A DNA stretch of 32,578 nt from Sulfurimonas sp. (GCA_002899765.1 PPDH01000024.1:1-32578); one strand, 5' to 3'. Shown: positions 8,543 to 18,823, counted from the first letter of the stretch. Notes: generated by a model not told the origin, from the sequence alone. Numbers and translations: made by a program.

Positions 8543-9111
8543 TGAACGGTTCTTTAGAAAAGTTTGACAAACTGGTAGATGCTCTGCAAGAACTTCCTAC
8601 CATAGGGAAAAAATCGGCAACAAGACTTGCTTATCACATGTTAATGAAAAACAGTTTTGTCGGAATGAAGATTTCCCATGCTATTGAAGAGGCTTTGGGG
8701 AGTATAAAACAGTGCAGTTCATGCGGCGGCATGAGCGAAGATGAGCTCTGTTTTATCTGCTGTGATGAGAGCAGGGATGAGACACTTCTGTGTATAGTAG
8801 AAAATGCAAAAGACATACTGATTTTAGAGGAGAACGCACTCTTTAGCGGAAGATATTTTGTGTTGGAATCATTGGCAGAGTTTGATTTCTCAAAGCTGGA
8901 GAGATTGGTAGGTTCAGGAGTAAATGAGATAGTTTTTGCTCTAACGCCATCCATCGCAAATGATGCGGTTATGTTATATATTGAAGATAAATTAAGTCAT
9001 TTTAATATAAACTACTCAAAAATTGCTCAGGGTGTTCCAACCGGAGTTAGTTTGGAAAATATAGATATTTTGTCTTTGACTAGGGCTTTGACGGATAGGG
9101 TAAAGGTGTGA
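8542..9111 (+). CDS. recR: Recombination mediator protein RecR
   Basis: A 189-aa protein that, with RecO/RecF, loads RecA at gaps during recombinational repair. It has an N-terminal helix-hairpin-helix region (LPTIGKKSATRLAYHM), a four-cysteine zinc motif (C58, C61, C70, C73) and a Toprim domain beginning LLCIVENAKDILILEE. The C-terminal segment GVPTGVSLENIDILSLTRAL is characteristic of RecR. The start chosen is the ATG overlapping the mltA stop (TGATG); an in-frame TTG one codon earlier is less likely. The gene sits in an envelope-maintenance cluster, which is an operon of convenience and not a functional link. Confidence 0.96.
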   Translation: MNGSLEKFDKLVDALQELPTIGKKSATRLAYHMLMKNSFVGMKISHAIEEALGSIKQCSSCGGMSEDELCFICCDESRDETLLCIVENAKDILILEENALFSGRYFVLESLAEFDFSKLERLVGSGVNEIVFALTPSIANDAVMLYIEDKLSHFNINYSKIAQGVPTGVSLENIDILSLTRALTDRVKV

Positions 9112-9112
9112 T

Positions 9113-9904
9113 TTGAGATTTGTCTATTTGGTTTTTGTTTTCACTTTTGTACTAACATTGTCGGGTTGCAGTTCAAAGATGATTGAACAGCCTAGTGGTA
9201 CCGTTATTCATGAAGATAAAGAAAGAAGCGATTTAAACGGCGAACTAGAAGGGTTTGCGGATGAGTTTGAAGTTAAAGAACTGTATGATCCCTTTAGCAG
9301 CTATAATAGAGCTATGACTTCCTTTAACGACGGCGCATATGAGTACGTACTTAAGCCTGTAGCAGAGGGTTATAAATATATTGTACATGTAGAGGTAAGA
9401 GAGAGCGTGAGAAACTTTTTTAACAACCTCTATTTTCCTACACGATTTGTAAACAATGTTTTGCAAGGAAAATTTCACAACGCTTCTGAGGAGACGGGGC
9501 GATTTGTCATCAATACGACAATAGGTGTATTTGGGTTGTTTGACCCTGCAAAAGTACATTTTAATATCGGAGCACATGATGAGGATTTCGGGCAGACTTT
9601 GGGATTTTACGGAGTAGGGAGCGGACCTCATATTGTCCTGCCGCTTTTTGGACCTTCAAATCTTAGAGACTTTTTAAGCATGTATCCCGATGTTCTCCTA
9701 AGCCCGATTGATTACACTGAGCGGAGTTACTGGACTTTAAGTGATACATGGTTTGAGTATTTGAGTATAAAAGCACTTGAAGAAGTCAACTATATATCCT
9801 TGGATATGGACAGATATGAGAAAATGAAAAGAGATGCTGTTGATTTATACCCGTACTTCAGGGATGTTTATGAACAGTACAGAAAAAAACAGATTGAGGA
9901 ATAA
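9113..9904 (+). CDS. mlaA: MlaA (VacJ) outer-membrane lipid-asymmetry lipoprotein
   Basis: A 263-aa lipoprotein with lipobox LTLSGC near residue 19. The family signature runs through YDPFSSYNRAMTSFNDGAYE, VRNFFNNLYFPTRFVNNVLQ and EDFGQTLGFYGVGSGPHIVLP. MlaA removes mislocalised phospholipids from the outer leaflet of the outer membrane and passes them to MlaC. The start is a TTG one base after the recR stop, with AAAGGTG about 6 nt upstream; no ATG would keep the signal peptide. The mlaC gene follows after 2 nt. The MlaFEDB transporter is not present in this window. Confidence 0.95.
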   Translation: MRFVYLVFVFTFVLTLSGCSSKMIEQPSGTVIHEDKERSDLNGELEGFADEFEVKELYDPFSSYNRAMTSFNDGAYEYVLKPVAEGYKYIVHVEVRESVRNFFNNLYFPTRFVNNVLQGKFHNASEETGRFVINTTIGVFGLFDPAKVHFNIGAHDEDFGQTLGFYGVGSGPHIVLPLFGPSNLRDFLSMYPDVLLSPIDYTERSYWTLSDTWFEYLSIKALEEVNYISLDMDRYEKMKRDAVDLYPYFRDVYEQYRKKQIEE

Positions 9905-9906
9905 TA

Positions 9907-10509
9907 GTGAAAAATATCTTTAAAAAAATAGTTGTATTATGTTTGGCGCTGCTTTTTGTGCAAAATTTGGCGGCAGATGAGCAGAGCGATTTGAAAAATC
10001 GTTTTTTAGACAAAATTAATGAAGTTATTTTAATAGTTGAAGATAAAAAACTCTCTAAAGATGAGAGAAATCGAAATATTATAAGAGTATTGACGCCAAT
10101 GTTTGATTTTGAACTTATGGCAAAGCTTAGTCTAGGCAATACTTGGAGGGAACTCTCTAAAGAAAATGCCCAGAAGTTTGTTGACTTATACGTAGAGAGA
10201 ATGAAGCAGTCCTACTCTGCAAAGATTGATGCTTATGAAGATGAGAAGGTAGAGGTTAAAAAGATTGAGCAGCCGCAGTCAAACAGAATAGCGCTTGTAA
10301 CCGACCTTGTGAGCAAATCTGAGAAGCTAGAGATTGTTTACAAATACCACAAACCAAAGACAAAAACTCCTAGTAAAGATGAATGGCTTATATATGATGT
10401 AGAGATTTTAGGAGTCAGTATCTTAAAAACCGATAGAGCTCAATTTAAAGAATTTTTACAAACAAAGAGCATAATCGAACTTATGGATGCTTTGGCAAAG
10501 CAGTCGTAA
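9907..10509 (+). CDS. mlaC: MlaC-type periplasmic phospholipid-binding protein
   Basis: A 200-aa protein with a Sec signal peptide at about 1-23 (FKKIVVLCLALLFVQNLAA). The body has the Tol-Tgt2/MlaC pattern, with LTPMFDFELMAKLSLGNTWRELS, YVERMKQSYSAKIDAYEDEKV and DEWLIYDVEILGVSIL. It shuttles phospholipid between MlaA and an inner-membrane transporter. The start is GTG, supported by GAGGAATAATA just upstream; it lies 2 nt from mlaA and 6 nt from the RND gene. The trio mlaA-mlaC-RND also occurs in Campylobacter, which suggests the RND pump may act as the inner-membrane partner. Confidence 0.93.
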   Translation: MKNIFKKIVVLCLALLFVQNLAADEQSDLKNRFLDKINEVILIVEDKKLSKDERNRNIIRVLTPMFDFELMAKLSLGNTWRELSKENAQKFVDLYVERMKQSYSAKIDAYEDEKVEVKKIEQPQSNRIALVTDLVSKSEKLEIVYKYHKPKTKTPSKDEWLIYDVEILGVSILKTDRAQFKEFLQTKSIIELMDALAKQS

Positions 10510-10515
10510 AGAGCA

Positions 10516-13002
10516 ATGTTAGAGAACCTTTATAAAAACTACATTTTAAAATATCCAAAAATTATTTTAGCTCTTATGAGTGCTTTTATAGTGGTCATGG
10601 CTCTTTTTGCATTTAAGCTCGAGATTGATGCAAGTGCCGAGACGCTTCTGCTCGAAGATGATAAAGATTTGGAGTACACAAGAGATGTCCTCAAAAGATT
10701 TGAAGCGTCTGATTTTTTAGTTGTTACCTACACTACGCAAGATGACCTTCTTAGTGATGAAAATATTGCAAATATTAAGAAGTTGAGTGTACAGATACAA
10801 ACTCTTGAGATAGTAGAGAGTATCAACTCTATAGTAAGTGTTCCGCTTTTGCAATCTCCTCCGGTTCCGCTCAAAGAACTTCTCAAAGATATACCTACTT
10901 TAGAATCTCCTAAAATTGATAAGAGTTTGGCAAAACAAGAGTTTTTAACAAGTCCGATTTATAAACAAAATCTAGTAAGCGATGATTTTAGCACTACCGC
11001 TTTAATGATAAACCTTAAAAGAGATGAGAAATATTTCAGCCTTATAGACAACAGAGATAAATTTGTAAAGCTTAAAAAGCAAAAAGCGCTCAGTACGGAG
11101 GAGAAGAGAGTTTATAAAAAAGCAGAGATAGAACTTAAAAAGTATAGAGATATCTTAAGAGAAGAGAATCACCGAACAATAGTCAAACTAAGGGATATTT
11201 TAAAAAATTTTGAGAAGGAACATAAAAAAATAAAACTCCATTTAGGCGGGGTTGAAATGATTGCCGATGACATGGTGGAGTTTGTAAAGTATGACTTAAA
11301 AACATTTGGATTTTTGATAGTAGGACTTCTTATTGCCATCTTATATATACTCCTTAAAAAGGTGCAGTGGGTTGTTATAGCACTTTTTATCTGTACCACT
11401 TCACTTGTTGTTACAAGCGGGCTTTTGGGGCTTTTTGGCTGGGAGATAACCGTTGTTTCGTCAAACTATATCTCATTGCAGCTTATCATGAACATGTCGC
11501 TGGTCGTACACCTTATAGTGAGGTACAAAGAGTTATATGCCCATGAGGAGCATGATACGCAGACGGATATAACGCTAGATACTATCCTCTCTATGGCAAA
11601 ACCCTCATTTTTTGTTGTAATTACCACGATAGCCGGATTTAGCTCTTTGGTTTTTAGCGGCATACTGCCCGTTATAAATTTTGGCTGGATGATGAGTACG
11701 GGGATAATTGTATCGCTTCTTATGACATTTATTTTGTTTCCTATTATTTTACTTCTGTTTGAGAAAAAAGAGTCTCGTGAGTTTGGCAAAGGCGGCGCTC
11801 CATTTACTGCTAAAGTGGCACATGTAGCATATCACTATAAAAAAATCATCCTTGTCTCGGCTCTAGCAGTTGTACTTTTTTCCATCTCGGGAGCAACAAA
11901 GCTTAGAGTAGAGAACAGTTTTATAGACTACTTTAAGCAAGATACCGAGATATATAAAGGGATGGCTCTTATTGATAAAAAGCTCGGAGGAACTACGCCG
12001 CTTGATATCATCTTGACGTTTAAAGACAAAAGTGACGAGGTGGCTTCTGTAGAAGTAGTCGGCTCAGGTAAAGATGTAGAACTTGATTCGTTTGCAGATG
12101 AGTTTGAGGAGAGCAAAGAGGACAAAGAGAAGTACTGGTTTACGCAAAACAAGATGCGAAAGATAAAAGAGGTTCATGAGTATCTTGAGTCTATTGAAGC
12201 TGTAGGAAAAGTGCTCTCGCTCTCAACGACGGGAGAGATTTTAAAAGTTTTAAACGGCGGTAAAGAGGCTGATGGTCTTACACTTGCTCTTATGTACAAA
12301 GAGCTTCCCAAGGAGTATAGAAAAATCATACTTACACCTTATGTAGATATAGAAAATAATCAGGTAAGGATAAGTACAAGAATCATAGACTCAATGCCAA
12401 ATCTCCAAAGAGACGCTCTTATTAAAAAAATTAACAAAGATATAAAGAAGATGCTCAATCCTGAGTATGAAGAGCATAAGAGTGAAAATCTCTTAATCAT
12501 GTACAACAACATGCTCCAGTCACTTTTTGATTCTCAGATCAAAACTATAGGAGTGGTTGTTCTCATACTCTTTTTAATGTTTTTTGCACTTTTTAGAAGC
12601 CTAAAAATTGCGGTCATTGCAATTATCGCAAACATTATTCCCGTAGGTGTTATTTTTGGGTTTATGGGGTGGATGGATATTCCTCTTGATATGATGACTA
12701 TAACCATTGCAGCCATCAGTATAGGCATAGCGGTTGATGACACCATACACTATATCTACAGATACTCTCTGCTTTACAGGGAGTCAGGCGATGCAAAAGG
12801 CTCTATGTTTAGAGCGCATAAAAGTATAGGAACGGCGATGTTTTATACTTCAACCATTATCATGATAGGGTTTTGTATTTTAGTGCTCTCTAACTTCCTG
12901 CCGACTATCTATTTTGGACTTCTTACAATGATTGCCATGTTTATGGCGATTGTCGCGGATTTGCTGCTGCTTCCTGTTCTGCTTTTGCTCTTTGGCATCT
13001 AG
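10516..13002 (+). CDS. RND-superfamily (MMPL-type) lipid/hydrophobe exporter
   Basis: An 828-aa inner-membrane protein with the duplicated RND layout. TM1 (about 14-33) precedes a large periplasmic loop (about 35-258), then five TMs (about 260-415). TM7 (about 440-460) precedes a second periplasmic loop (about 460-675) and a final five TMs. The second half has SIGIAVDDTIHYIYRY, the proton-relay signature of MMPL/HpnN-like transporters. The first loop has a charged coiled-coil stretch (KKQKALSTEEKRVYKKAEIELKK begins about residue 195). It is linked to mlaA-mlaC with a 6-nt gap, so phospholipid or another hydrophobic lipid is the likely cargo. No membrane-fusion protein is encoded nearby. Confidence 0.88.
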   Translation: MLENLYKNYILKYPKIILALMSAFIVVMALFAFKLEIDASAETLLLEDDKDLEYTRDVLKRFEASDFLVVTYTTQDDLLSDENIANIKKLSVQIQTLEIVESINSIVSVPLLQSPPVPLKELLKDIPTLESPKIDKSLAKQEFLTSPIYKQNLVSDDFSTTALMINLKRDEKYFSLIDNRDKFVKLKKQKALSTEEKRVYKKAEIELKKYRDILREENHRTIVKLRDILKNFEKEHKKIKLHLGGVEMIADDMVEFVKYDLKTFGFLIVGLLIAILYILLKKVQWVVIALFICTTSLVVTSGLLGLFGWEITVVSSNYISLQLIMNMSLVVHLIVRYKELYAHEEHDTQTDITLDTILSMAKPSFFVVITTIAGFSSLVFSGILPVINFGWMMSTGIIVSLLMTFILFPIILLLFEKKESREFGKGGAPFTAKVAHVAYHYKKIILVSALAVVLFSISGATKLRVENSFIDYFKQDTEIYKGMALIDKKLGGTTPLDIILTFKDKSDEVASVEVVGSGKDVELDSFADEFEESKEDKEKYWFTQNKMRKIKEVHEYLESIEAVGKVLSLSTTGEILKVLNGGKEADGLTLALMYKELPKEYRKIILTPYVDIENNQVRISTRIIDSMPNLQRDALIKKINKDIKKMLNPEYEEHKSENLLIMYNNMLQSLFDSQIKTIGVVVLILFLMFFALFRSLKIAVIAIIANIIPVGVIFGFMGWMDIPLDMMTITIAAISIGIAVDDTIHYIYRYSLLYRESGDAKGSMFRAHKSIGTAMFYTSTIIMIGFCILVLSNFLPTIYFGLLTMIAMFMAIVADLLLLPVLLLLFGI

Positions 13003-13069
13003 GAATAAATTCACTTAACATTTCTTGAAATTTTGATGTACAATGAGCTTTTTTATTCTAGGAAGTACA

Positions 13070-15741
13070 TTGAAATATATTATTGTTTCCCTGCTCGTTG
13101 CTTCACTTCTTCAAATTTTCTTATGGCTTGGCAACGAGCATAAATTTATTACTCCGCCCGATGCCGACAATATCATAGAATCTCTCTCGTATGCGCCCTA
13201 CAAAAAGGGAAATAAGAAAGAGATGCTTAGTGATGAAGAGGTGCTTAAAGATTTAATTCTATTAAATAAATTTACTAATAGTGTGCGCCTCTACTCTGCG
13301 GAAGATTCACGAAAAGTTATGCCGATAGTAAAAAAACTCGGCATGCAGGCGCACTTGGGTATTTGGCTTAGCGGTAATGAGCAAGATAATGAAAAAGAGA
13401 TGGCAGAGGCCAAAAGCCTCATCTCCGAGTATTATGACAACTTGCTATCTGTTATAGTCGGAAATGAGGTGCTGCTTCGCGAGGATTTGTAATCACATGA
13501 GCTAACTAGATATATCAGAGATATTAAAAGATTTGTTTATATCTTATTTAACGCTAAGAGAGATGCCAAAGAAAAAGCTATAAAAGATGAAATAGCTACA
13601 ATAAAAAACAAAAGAGAAAGAGCAGAAAAAGCAAAAATTCTTAGAGATGAACTTTTAAGGCAAAAAGAGCATGTAGTGCCTGTTACAACGGCAGATATTT
13701 GGAATACGTGGCTGCTTTATCCGGATTTGGCAGGAGAAGTTGATACTATAAATATCCATATTCTTCCTTATTGGGAAAAGATAAAAGCCGTGGATTTTGA
13801 GCCGTTTTTCAAAGAGACATATAAAAAAGTAAAAGATATGTATAAAAACAAACCTGTTACTATAGGAGAGTTTGGGTGGCCGAGTCAAGGATATAATAAT
13901 CAAGCTGCCGTGGCAAGCTCTCAAAATCAGGCAACCGTTATTAGAAGATTTTTACTTTTAGCAAAACAAGAGGGTTTTAGTTACAACTTGATTGAAGCGT
14001 TTGATCAGCCGTGGAAAGGCTCCGATGAGGGAAGTGTCGGGCAGTATTGGGGTATTTTTGATGCAAACCGCCACCAGAAATTTGAAATGCGCGGAGAAGT
14101 TCTTGTTGAGCCGTATTGGTTTATACAGATGGTTGCAGCTGCAATTATTGGGGCAATTTTAACTTTTTTTGGTCTTAGAAATCAAAACATCAATTTTTTA
14201 CATGCTTTTACCTATGGTCTTGCTGCGCAGGGTATCTCTTTGGTATCGTTATGTCGGCTGTTTATCCTTTTGTTCACTACATGAACTTCGGCACTTGGAT
14301 TATGTGGGGTATGGGTTCGATTCTTATGATACCTCTTACTCTCATTACCATGGCTAAGGCAAACGAGCTATTTAAATGTACAATAGGAAGGCGCCCGCAA
14401 AGACTTATCCCTCTTGATTTAAAGTCTGAGAGAGTTCCTTTTGTCAGTATACATGTACCTGCATACAAAGAACAGCCTGCAGTTTTAGAGGAGACACTTA
14501 TAGCACTCTCAAAACTAAATTATACTAACTATGAAGTTCTTGTAATTATAAATAATACGCCTGAGGAGTTTTATAAAGCACCCATAAAAGCTCTATGTAA
14601 AGAGCTTGGGGAGAGATTTGTCTATCTTGATATAGAGTGCAGCGGTTTTAAGGCGGGAGCGCTCAACAAAGCACTGGAGTTTACAAATCCCGAGTGTGAA
14701 ATATTAGCCGTAATTGATGCCGATTATGTTGTCAGTCCAAATTGGCTCATAGACTTAGTGCCGATTTTTGATGATCAAAAAGTCGCTTTGGTTCAAGCGC
14801 CACAAGATCACCGAGACGGAAATGAATCGCTTATCAAAACAGCAATGAACGCCGAATATGCAGGCTTTTTTGATATCGGCATGGTTGAGCGCAATGAAGA
14901 GAATGCTATAGTAGCACACGGAACAATGCTTATGGTGCGCAAAAGCGCTTTTGATGAAGTCGGAGCGTGGAATACCGATACGATAGTCGAAGATAGTGAG
15001 CTAGGGCTTAGACTTTTTGAAGCGGGTTATATCGGACACTATACAAACCGCAGATACGGGCATGGATTGCTTCCCGATACTATTGAAGCTTTTAAAAATC
15101 AGCGCCATCGCTGGGCATACGGTGCGGTGCAGATTCTAAAAAAACATTGGCAGCACTTTAAACCCTCATCCAAAACGCTTACACGTGCGCAAAAGCACCA
15201 TTTTGTCACGGGATGGTTTTTTTGGCTCTCCGACGCTCTGGGAACTCTCGCTTCGATACTCAATATCATCTGGGTTCCAGTTATTATTTTTGTAGGAGTA
15301 ACCATCCCGACAATCGCACTGAGTGTACCGATTTTAACAGCTTTTTTAGTAAATGTTATTCACTCTTTTGTGCTTTACAGGACAAGGGTAGGGGCAAATC
15401 TATATCACTCTCTTTTGGGCGCCATTGCCGCTATGAGCCTGCAGCTTATCATTTTTAAAGCGGTATATGATGGATTTGTAAAAGACAGCCTACCGTTTAA
15501 GAGAACAGAAAAAGGGGGCAACAGTAAAAAAAGCATAAACAGCCCCGTAAAAAATGAGATGATTTTAGCATCACTGATTTTAGGTTCGTTTGTGGCTCTT
15601 ATAGTGACAAATAAGCAGGGAATTATAGAAGTCTATGTTTTTTGTGCAACTATCTTTATCCAAAGCATCCCTTATGTCTCGGCGATTGTTCTTAGGATGA
15701 TTGAGAAAAGTTCTTATAAAAAAGTAAAATTGGAAAGATAA
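13070..15741 (+). pseudogene. GH17-GT2 membrane beta-glucan synthase (NdvB-like), broken by a stop and a frameshift
   Basis: One ancestral gene is now in three pieces. Piece 1 has an N-terminal TM (KYIIVSLLVASLLQIFLWLG) and the first half of a GH17 barrel, including VGNEVLLRED with the acid/base Glu; it ends at TAA 13490-13492. Piece 2, same frame, has VPVTTADIW, DTINIHILPYWE and IGEFGWPSQG with the nucleophile Glu, then TMs. Piece 3 is shifted by one base near 14239-14241 and holds a processive GT2 domain with VSIHVPAYKE, VIDADY, a VEDSELG box and QRHRW, then C-terminal TMs. The family resembles NdvB/BcsA-type beta-(1,3)-glucan synthases with an attached GH17 trimming or branching domain. 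The start chosen is a TTG with AGGAAG 4 nt upstream; an ATG at 13043 has no ribosome site. Reading TTTT instead of TTT at 14239 restores ISFGIVMSAVYPF. Confidence 0.82.
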
Positions 15742-16046
15742 ATTTTAAATATAATCCGCAAAAGATTGGACTTGTAAACCAAACCCTGATTGCGGTATAT
15801 GCAGTTATTAACTTGGATGAAACAGTCATACCATAAAGTGATATAGATATGGTAAAATTTATTTATTAAGCTTCGTTTAGCAAGGTTTTAAACCTTAAAA
15901 TGCAGTACAATTGTATTTTTCGATTTTCCATTTAATTTAAACTCTATATTTGGTTATAACAATAAAAAATATAAAATAGTGACATAACCGCGACACTTTT
16001 CTGCTATCATAATCAAACTGTTTTAAATAGTCAAAAGGAGTTGTCA
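15742..16046 (+). other. Gene-free spacer before the surface-protein island
   Basis: About 305 bp of AT-rich sequence with no convincing gene on either strand. It contains a CCGCAA...TTGCGG pair near 15756-15794, a near-palindrome AAGGTTTTAAACCTT at 15882-15896 and a perfect 10-bp palindrome TACAATTGTA at 15906-15915 followed by T5. These could be operator or transcript-end elements, but none matches a regulator site I know. Confidence 0.5.
16008..16013 (+). promoter_or_regulatory. Possible -10 box for the leader/surface-protein operon
   Basis: CATAAT within TATCATAATC, 34 nt upstream of the leader ATG, with no clear -35. The position gives a short untranslated leader that includes the AAAAGGAG ribosome site. 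Confidence 0.3.
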
Positions 16047-16142
16047 ATGTCATTTACCCCATCCCCTACAAACATAGCGTTCATTTTGGACAATGTTCAA
16101 GACTATCAAAACTATATTTTATCTCTCAAGGAAATTTTATGA
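16047..16142 (+). CDS. 31-aa leader ORF coupled to the DUF4347 surface-protein gene
   Basis: A small ORF with a strong ribosome site (AAAAGGAG, 6 nt spacing) encodes 31 residues starting MSFTPSPTN and ending LSLKEIL. Its TGA overlaps the next gene's ATG as ATGA, so translation of the two is probably coupled. The core NIAFILDNVQDYQNYILSLK resembles the first strand and helix of the DUF4347 domain that follows (SFVFVDAHLEDIQTLSMHF): hydrophobic strand, Asp, then D-x-Q near the helix start. It may be a remnant of an earlier copy of that domain, or a short peptide that controls expression. No signal peptide or membrane segment is visible. Confidence 0.55.
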   Translation: MSFTPSPTNIAFILDNVQDYQNYILSLKEIL

Positions 16143-18172
16143 ATACTACTCCGCTACACAGAAAATCGTTTGTATTTGTCGATGCGCATTTGGAGGATAT
16201 TCAAACCCTCTCTATGCATTTCCCTTATGAAGCGGAAATCTGTCTTCTAAGCAGTAATGAAAAACTTCTCTCTCAAATAGCAACACGGCTTGAAGGGCAT
16301 ACTGATGTTGCCAATCTTCATCTCATTACACATGGTCGTTCAGGTGAGATACTACTTGGAAAAAACGGTGTATCGTTAGAAACACTCCCGTTTTATGGCA
16401 AAGAACTTTTGACAATCAGTGATGCCATGAAGAAGAATGGCGAATGGTTTATTTATGGATGTGAAGTAGCCCTTGGCGAGAGAGGAGCAGCATTTGTCTC
16501 CACACTGCAAAATGTAACAGGACTTAAAATAGCAGCTTCTACGCACAAAGTCGGGCACTCTGAGTTTGGCGGAAGCTGGAAGCTGGATGCAGCGCCTGAA
16601 ATGATGGCAAATGTGCTTGAAGTGAGAGAGTGGAGAGGGGTATTAGCAGATCTTGTTAACGGTATGGGTGGAGATGACGGCTTTGGTGAAAATTCTTTTG
16701 CACGTAATGACGATGGAAATACAGATGCGATTGACATCACTTCCGTATTTGGTGAACAGTGATTAAAATTTGGCGATACATTTTACACAAGCACCTATAT
16801 TAATAACAATGGAATGATAACTTTTGGACAGGGATTTGGTGGATTTACTCCATCTGGAATTGAAGACGGACTTCAATCTGGCAGTGGCTATCTACCTCTA
16901 ATGGCGCTATTTTGGACAGATATTGACACTCGATATGGAGATGTTTCTCCATCTGCCGGTGGAAATTCAACAGGTTCTAATTTAGTTTACTATGATATTG
17001 ATACGGTTGATAGAAAAATTACCTTTACATGGGATGATGTTGGTCTTTATAGTAGTGGATCAGATTCTGCTTTGGCAGGTCAAATCATTCTTTACGATGC
17101 TGGTTCGGGCAATATGAACATTGAGTTTCGTTATGAATATGCCGGACTCTATGATGGGTATGAAGCGGCTGCCGGTTGGAATGTCGGGGTAAGCAGTAGT
17201 GATGGAGGGATTGACGGCATAGATTATTATCAGATTGCTGCACCGGCTGATTTAAGCTGGCTTGATACTACAGCAGGCAATACCGGCGAAGCAGGACTCT
17301 ATCGTTGGTATCTTCGTGATGGTTCGGTAAGCGATAGTGCAGGTTCAATCAGTTATGGTGTTAATACCTTTGTTGAATCTGCCAATAATGATGGTTCTAT
17401 CATAACAGCTATTACAATTACATTAGTCGGGGATACTTTTACAGGAAGTAATGGCGATGATTTTGTAGCTGGAAGTAAAGCTACGATTAGCAATGTTCCT
17501 ACTGGACTAACAGCGGTGATGACACGTATCAGTGACACAACAGCAACTTTGACACTAACGAGTAATGCAACAAATCACACTAATAATGAAGATATCGACA
17601 ATCTTACGGTAAGTTTTGAAAACTCAGCATTAACGGGGAATAATGCATCAATCATAAATAATGCTACCAGTCAAATTTTTAGGGTTGATTTTATAGAGGC
17701 TAGTAATACAGCGCCAACAGGCTTAGGCGATCTCATACTCACTGCCGTAGATGAAGATACAATAGCCCCGGCAGGTGTAGCTATTAATGCGTTAACTGAT
17801 TTAAATTTTACTGACGTGGATGGTGGCGATTCGCTAAGCGGCGTGGCTGTCGTAGCCAATACTGCCAATGCAGATACACAAGGCAGTTGGCAGTATAGTA
17901 CAAATGCGGGTAGTAACTGGTTTGATATAGGAAGTGTAAACAGCACTGAAGCACTTGCATTATCGAGCTCAACATTGGTTCGTTTTGTTCCTGTAGAAAA
18001 TTATAATGGTACACCTCCAACATTGAGTGTATATGCTATGGATAGCAGTGCTAATTATTTTAGTACGACAGGAGTAAGTGAAACACGAGTGACGTTGGAT
18101 GCCTCCAATAATGGTGGTGCATCTGCAATCGCTACAACAACGAATACTATAAGTACTTCTATCAATCCGCTA

Positions 18173-18823
18173 AACGATGCTCCTATTATCAGCTCTAATG
18201 CAGGTGGTGCTAGTGCAGCTATAAATGTAACAGAAGGCTCTGCAGCTGTCACTACCGTCACTGCCACAGATATAGATGGAACTGACACTATGGCTTACAG
18301 CATTGCAGGTGGAACCGATTCGGATAAATTTAACATTGTCGAAGCGACAGGCATTCTCACTTTTGCCTCCGCTCCTGATTTTGAGATTCCTGCAGACAGT
18401 GATACAAACAACACATATCAAGTTATCGTCCAAGCCGGTGATGGAAATGGCGGAACAGATACACAGACTATCACCGTAACTATTACGGATGGTCCAGACA
18501 ATCAATCTCCCGTCATCACCTCTAATGCAGGCGAAGCCACAGCCGCCATCAATGTCGCAGAAAACACTACCGCAGTCACGACAGTCGTTGCAACAGACGG
18601 TGATGACGACACGGTGACCTACAGCATTAGCGGCGGAGCAGACTCTGCTAAATTTAGCATCGTCGAAGCTACAGGCGTTCTCACTTTTGCCTCTGCTCCC
18701 AACTACGAATCGCCAACCGATAGTGACACCAATAACACCTATGTGGTAGAAGTCACGGCAGATGATAACAATAGCGGAGCCGATACCCAAACTATTACCG
18801 TAACAGTCACCAATGTCAACGAA
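18173..18823 (+). repeat. Tandem pair of cadherin-like repeats inside the surface-protein gene
   Basis: Two diverged in-frame copies of about 109 codons, at 18173-18499 and 18500-18823. Each starts with an N-x-(A/S)-P-(I/V)-I motif, contains IVEATGxLTFASAP and DSDTNNTY, and ends in TQTITVT. They are likely calcium-binding beta-sandwich modules. The copies differ at many codons, so this is not a recent duplication. Confidence 0.8.

Noticed and set aside
14232-14251. Programmed -1 ribosomal frameshift in the GH17-GT2 gene
   Set aside because: The sequence around TCTTTGG does not match the X-XXY-YYZ slippery pattern and I see no following pseudoknot; a lost T in a short run explains it.
15750-15800. 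tRNA or small structured RNA in the spacer
   Set aside because: CCGCAA/TTGCGG pairing exists but there is no cloverleaf, anticodon stem or T-loop consensus.
16760-16762. Selenocysteine at the TGA of the surface protein
   Set aside because: The site is a linker outside any redox motif and the protein family is not selenoprotein-like; nonsense mutation or error is simpler.
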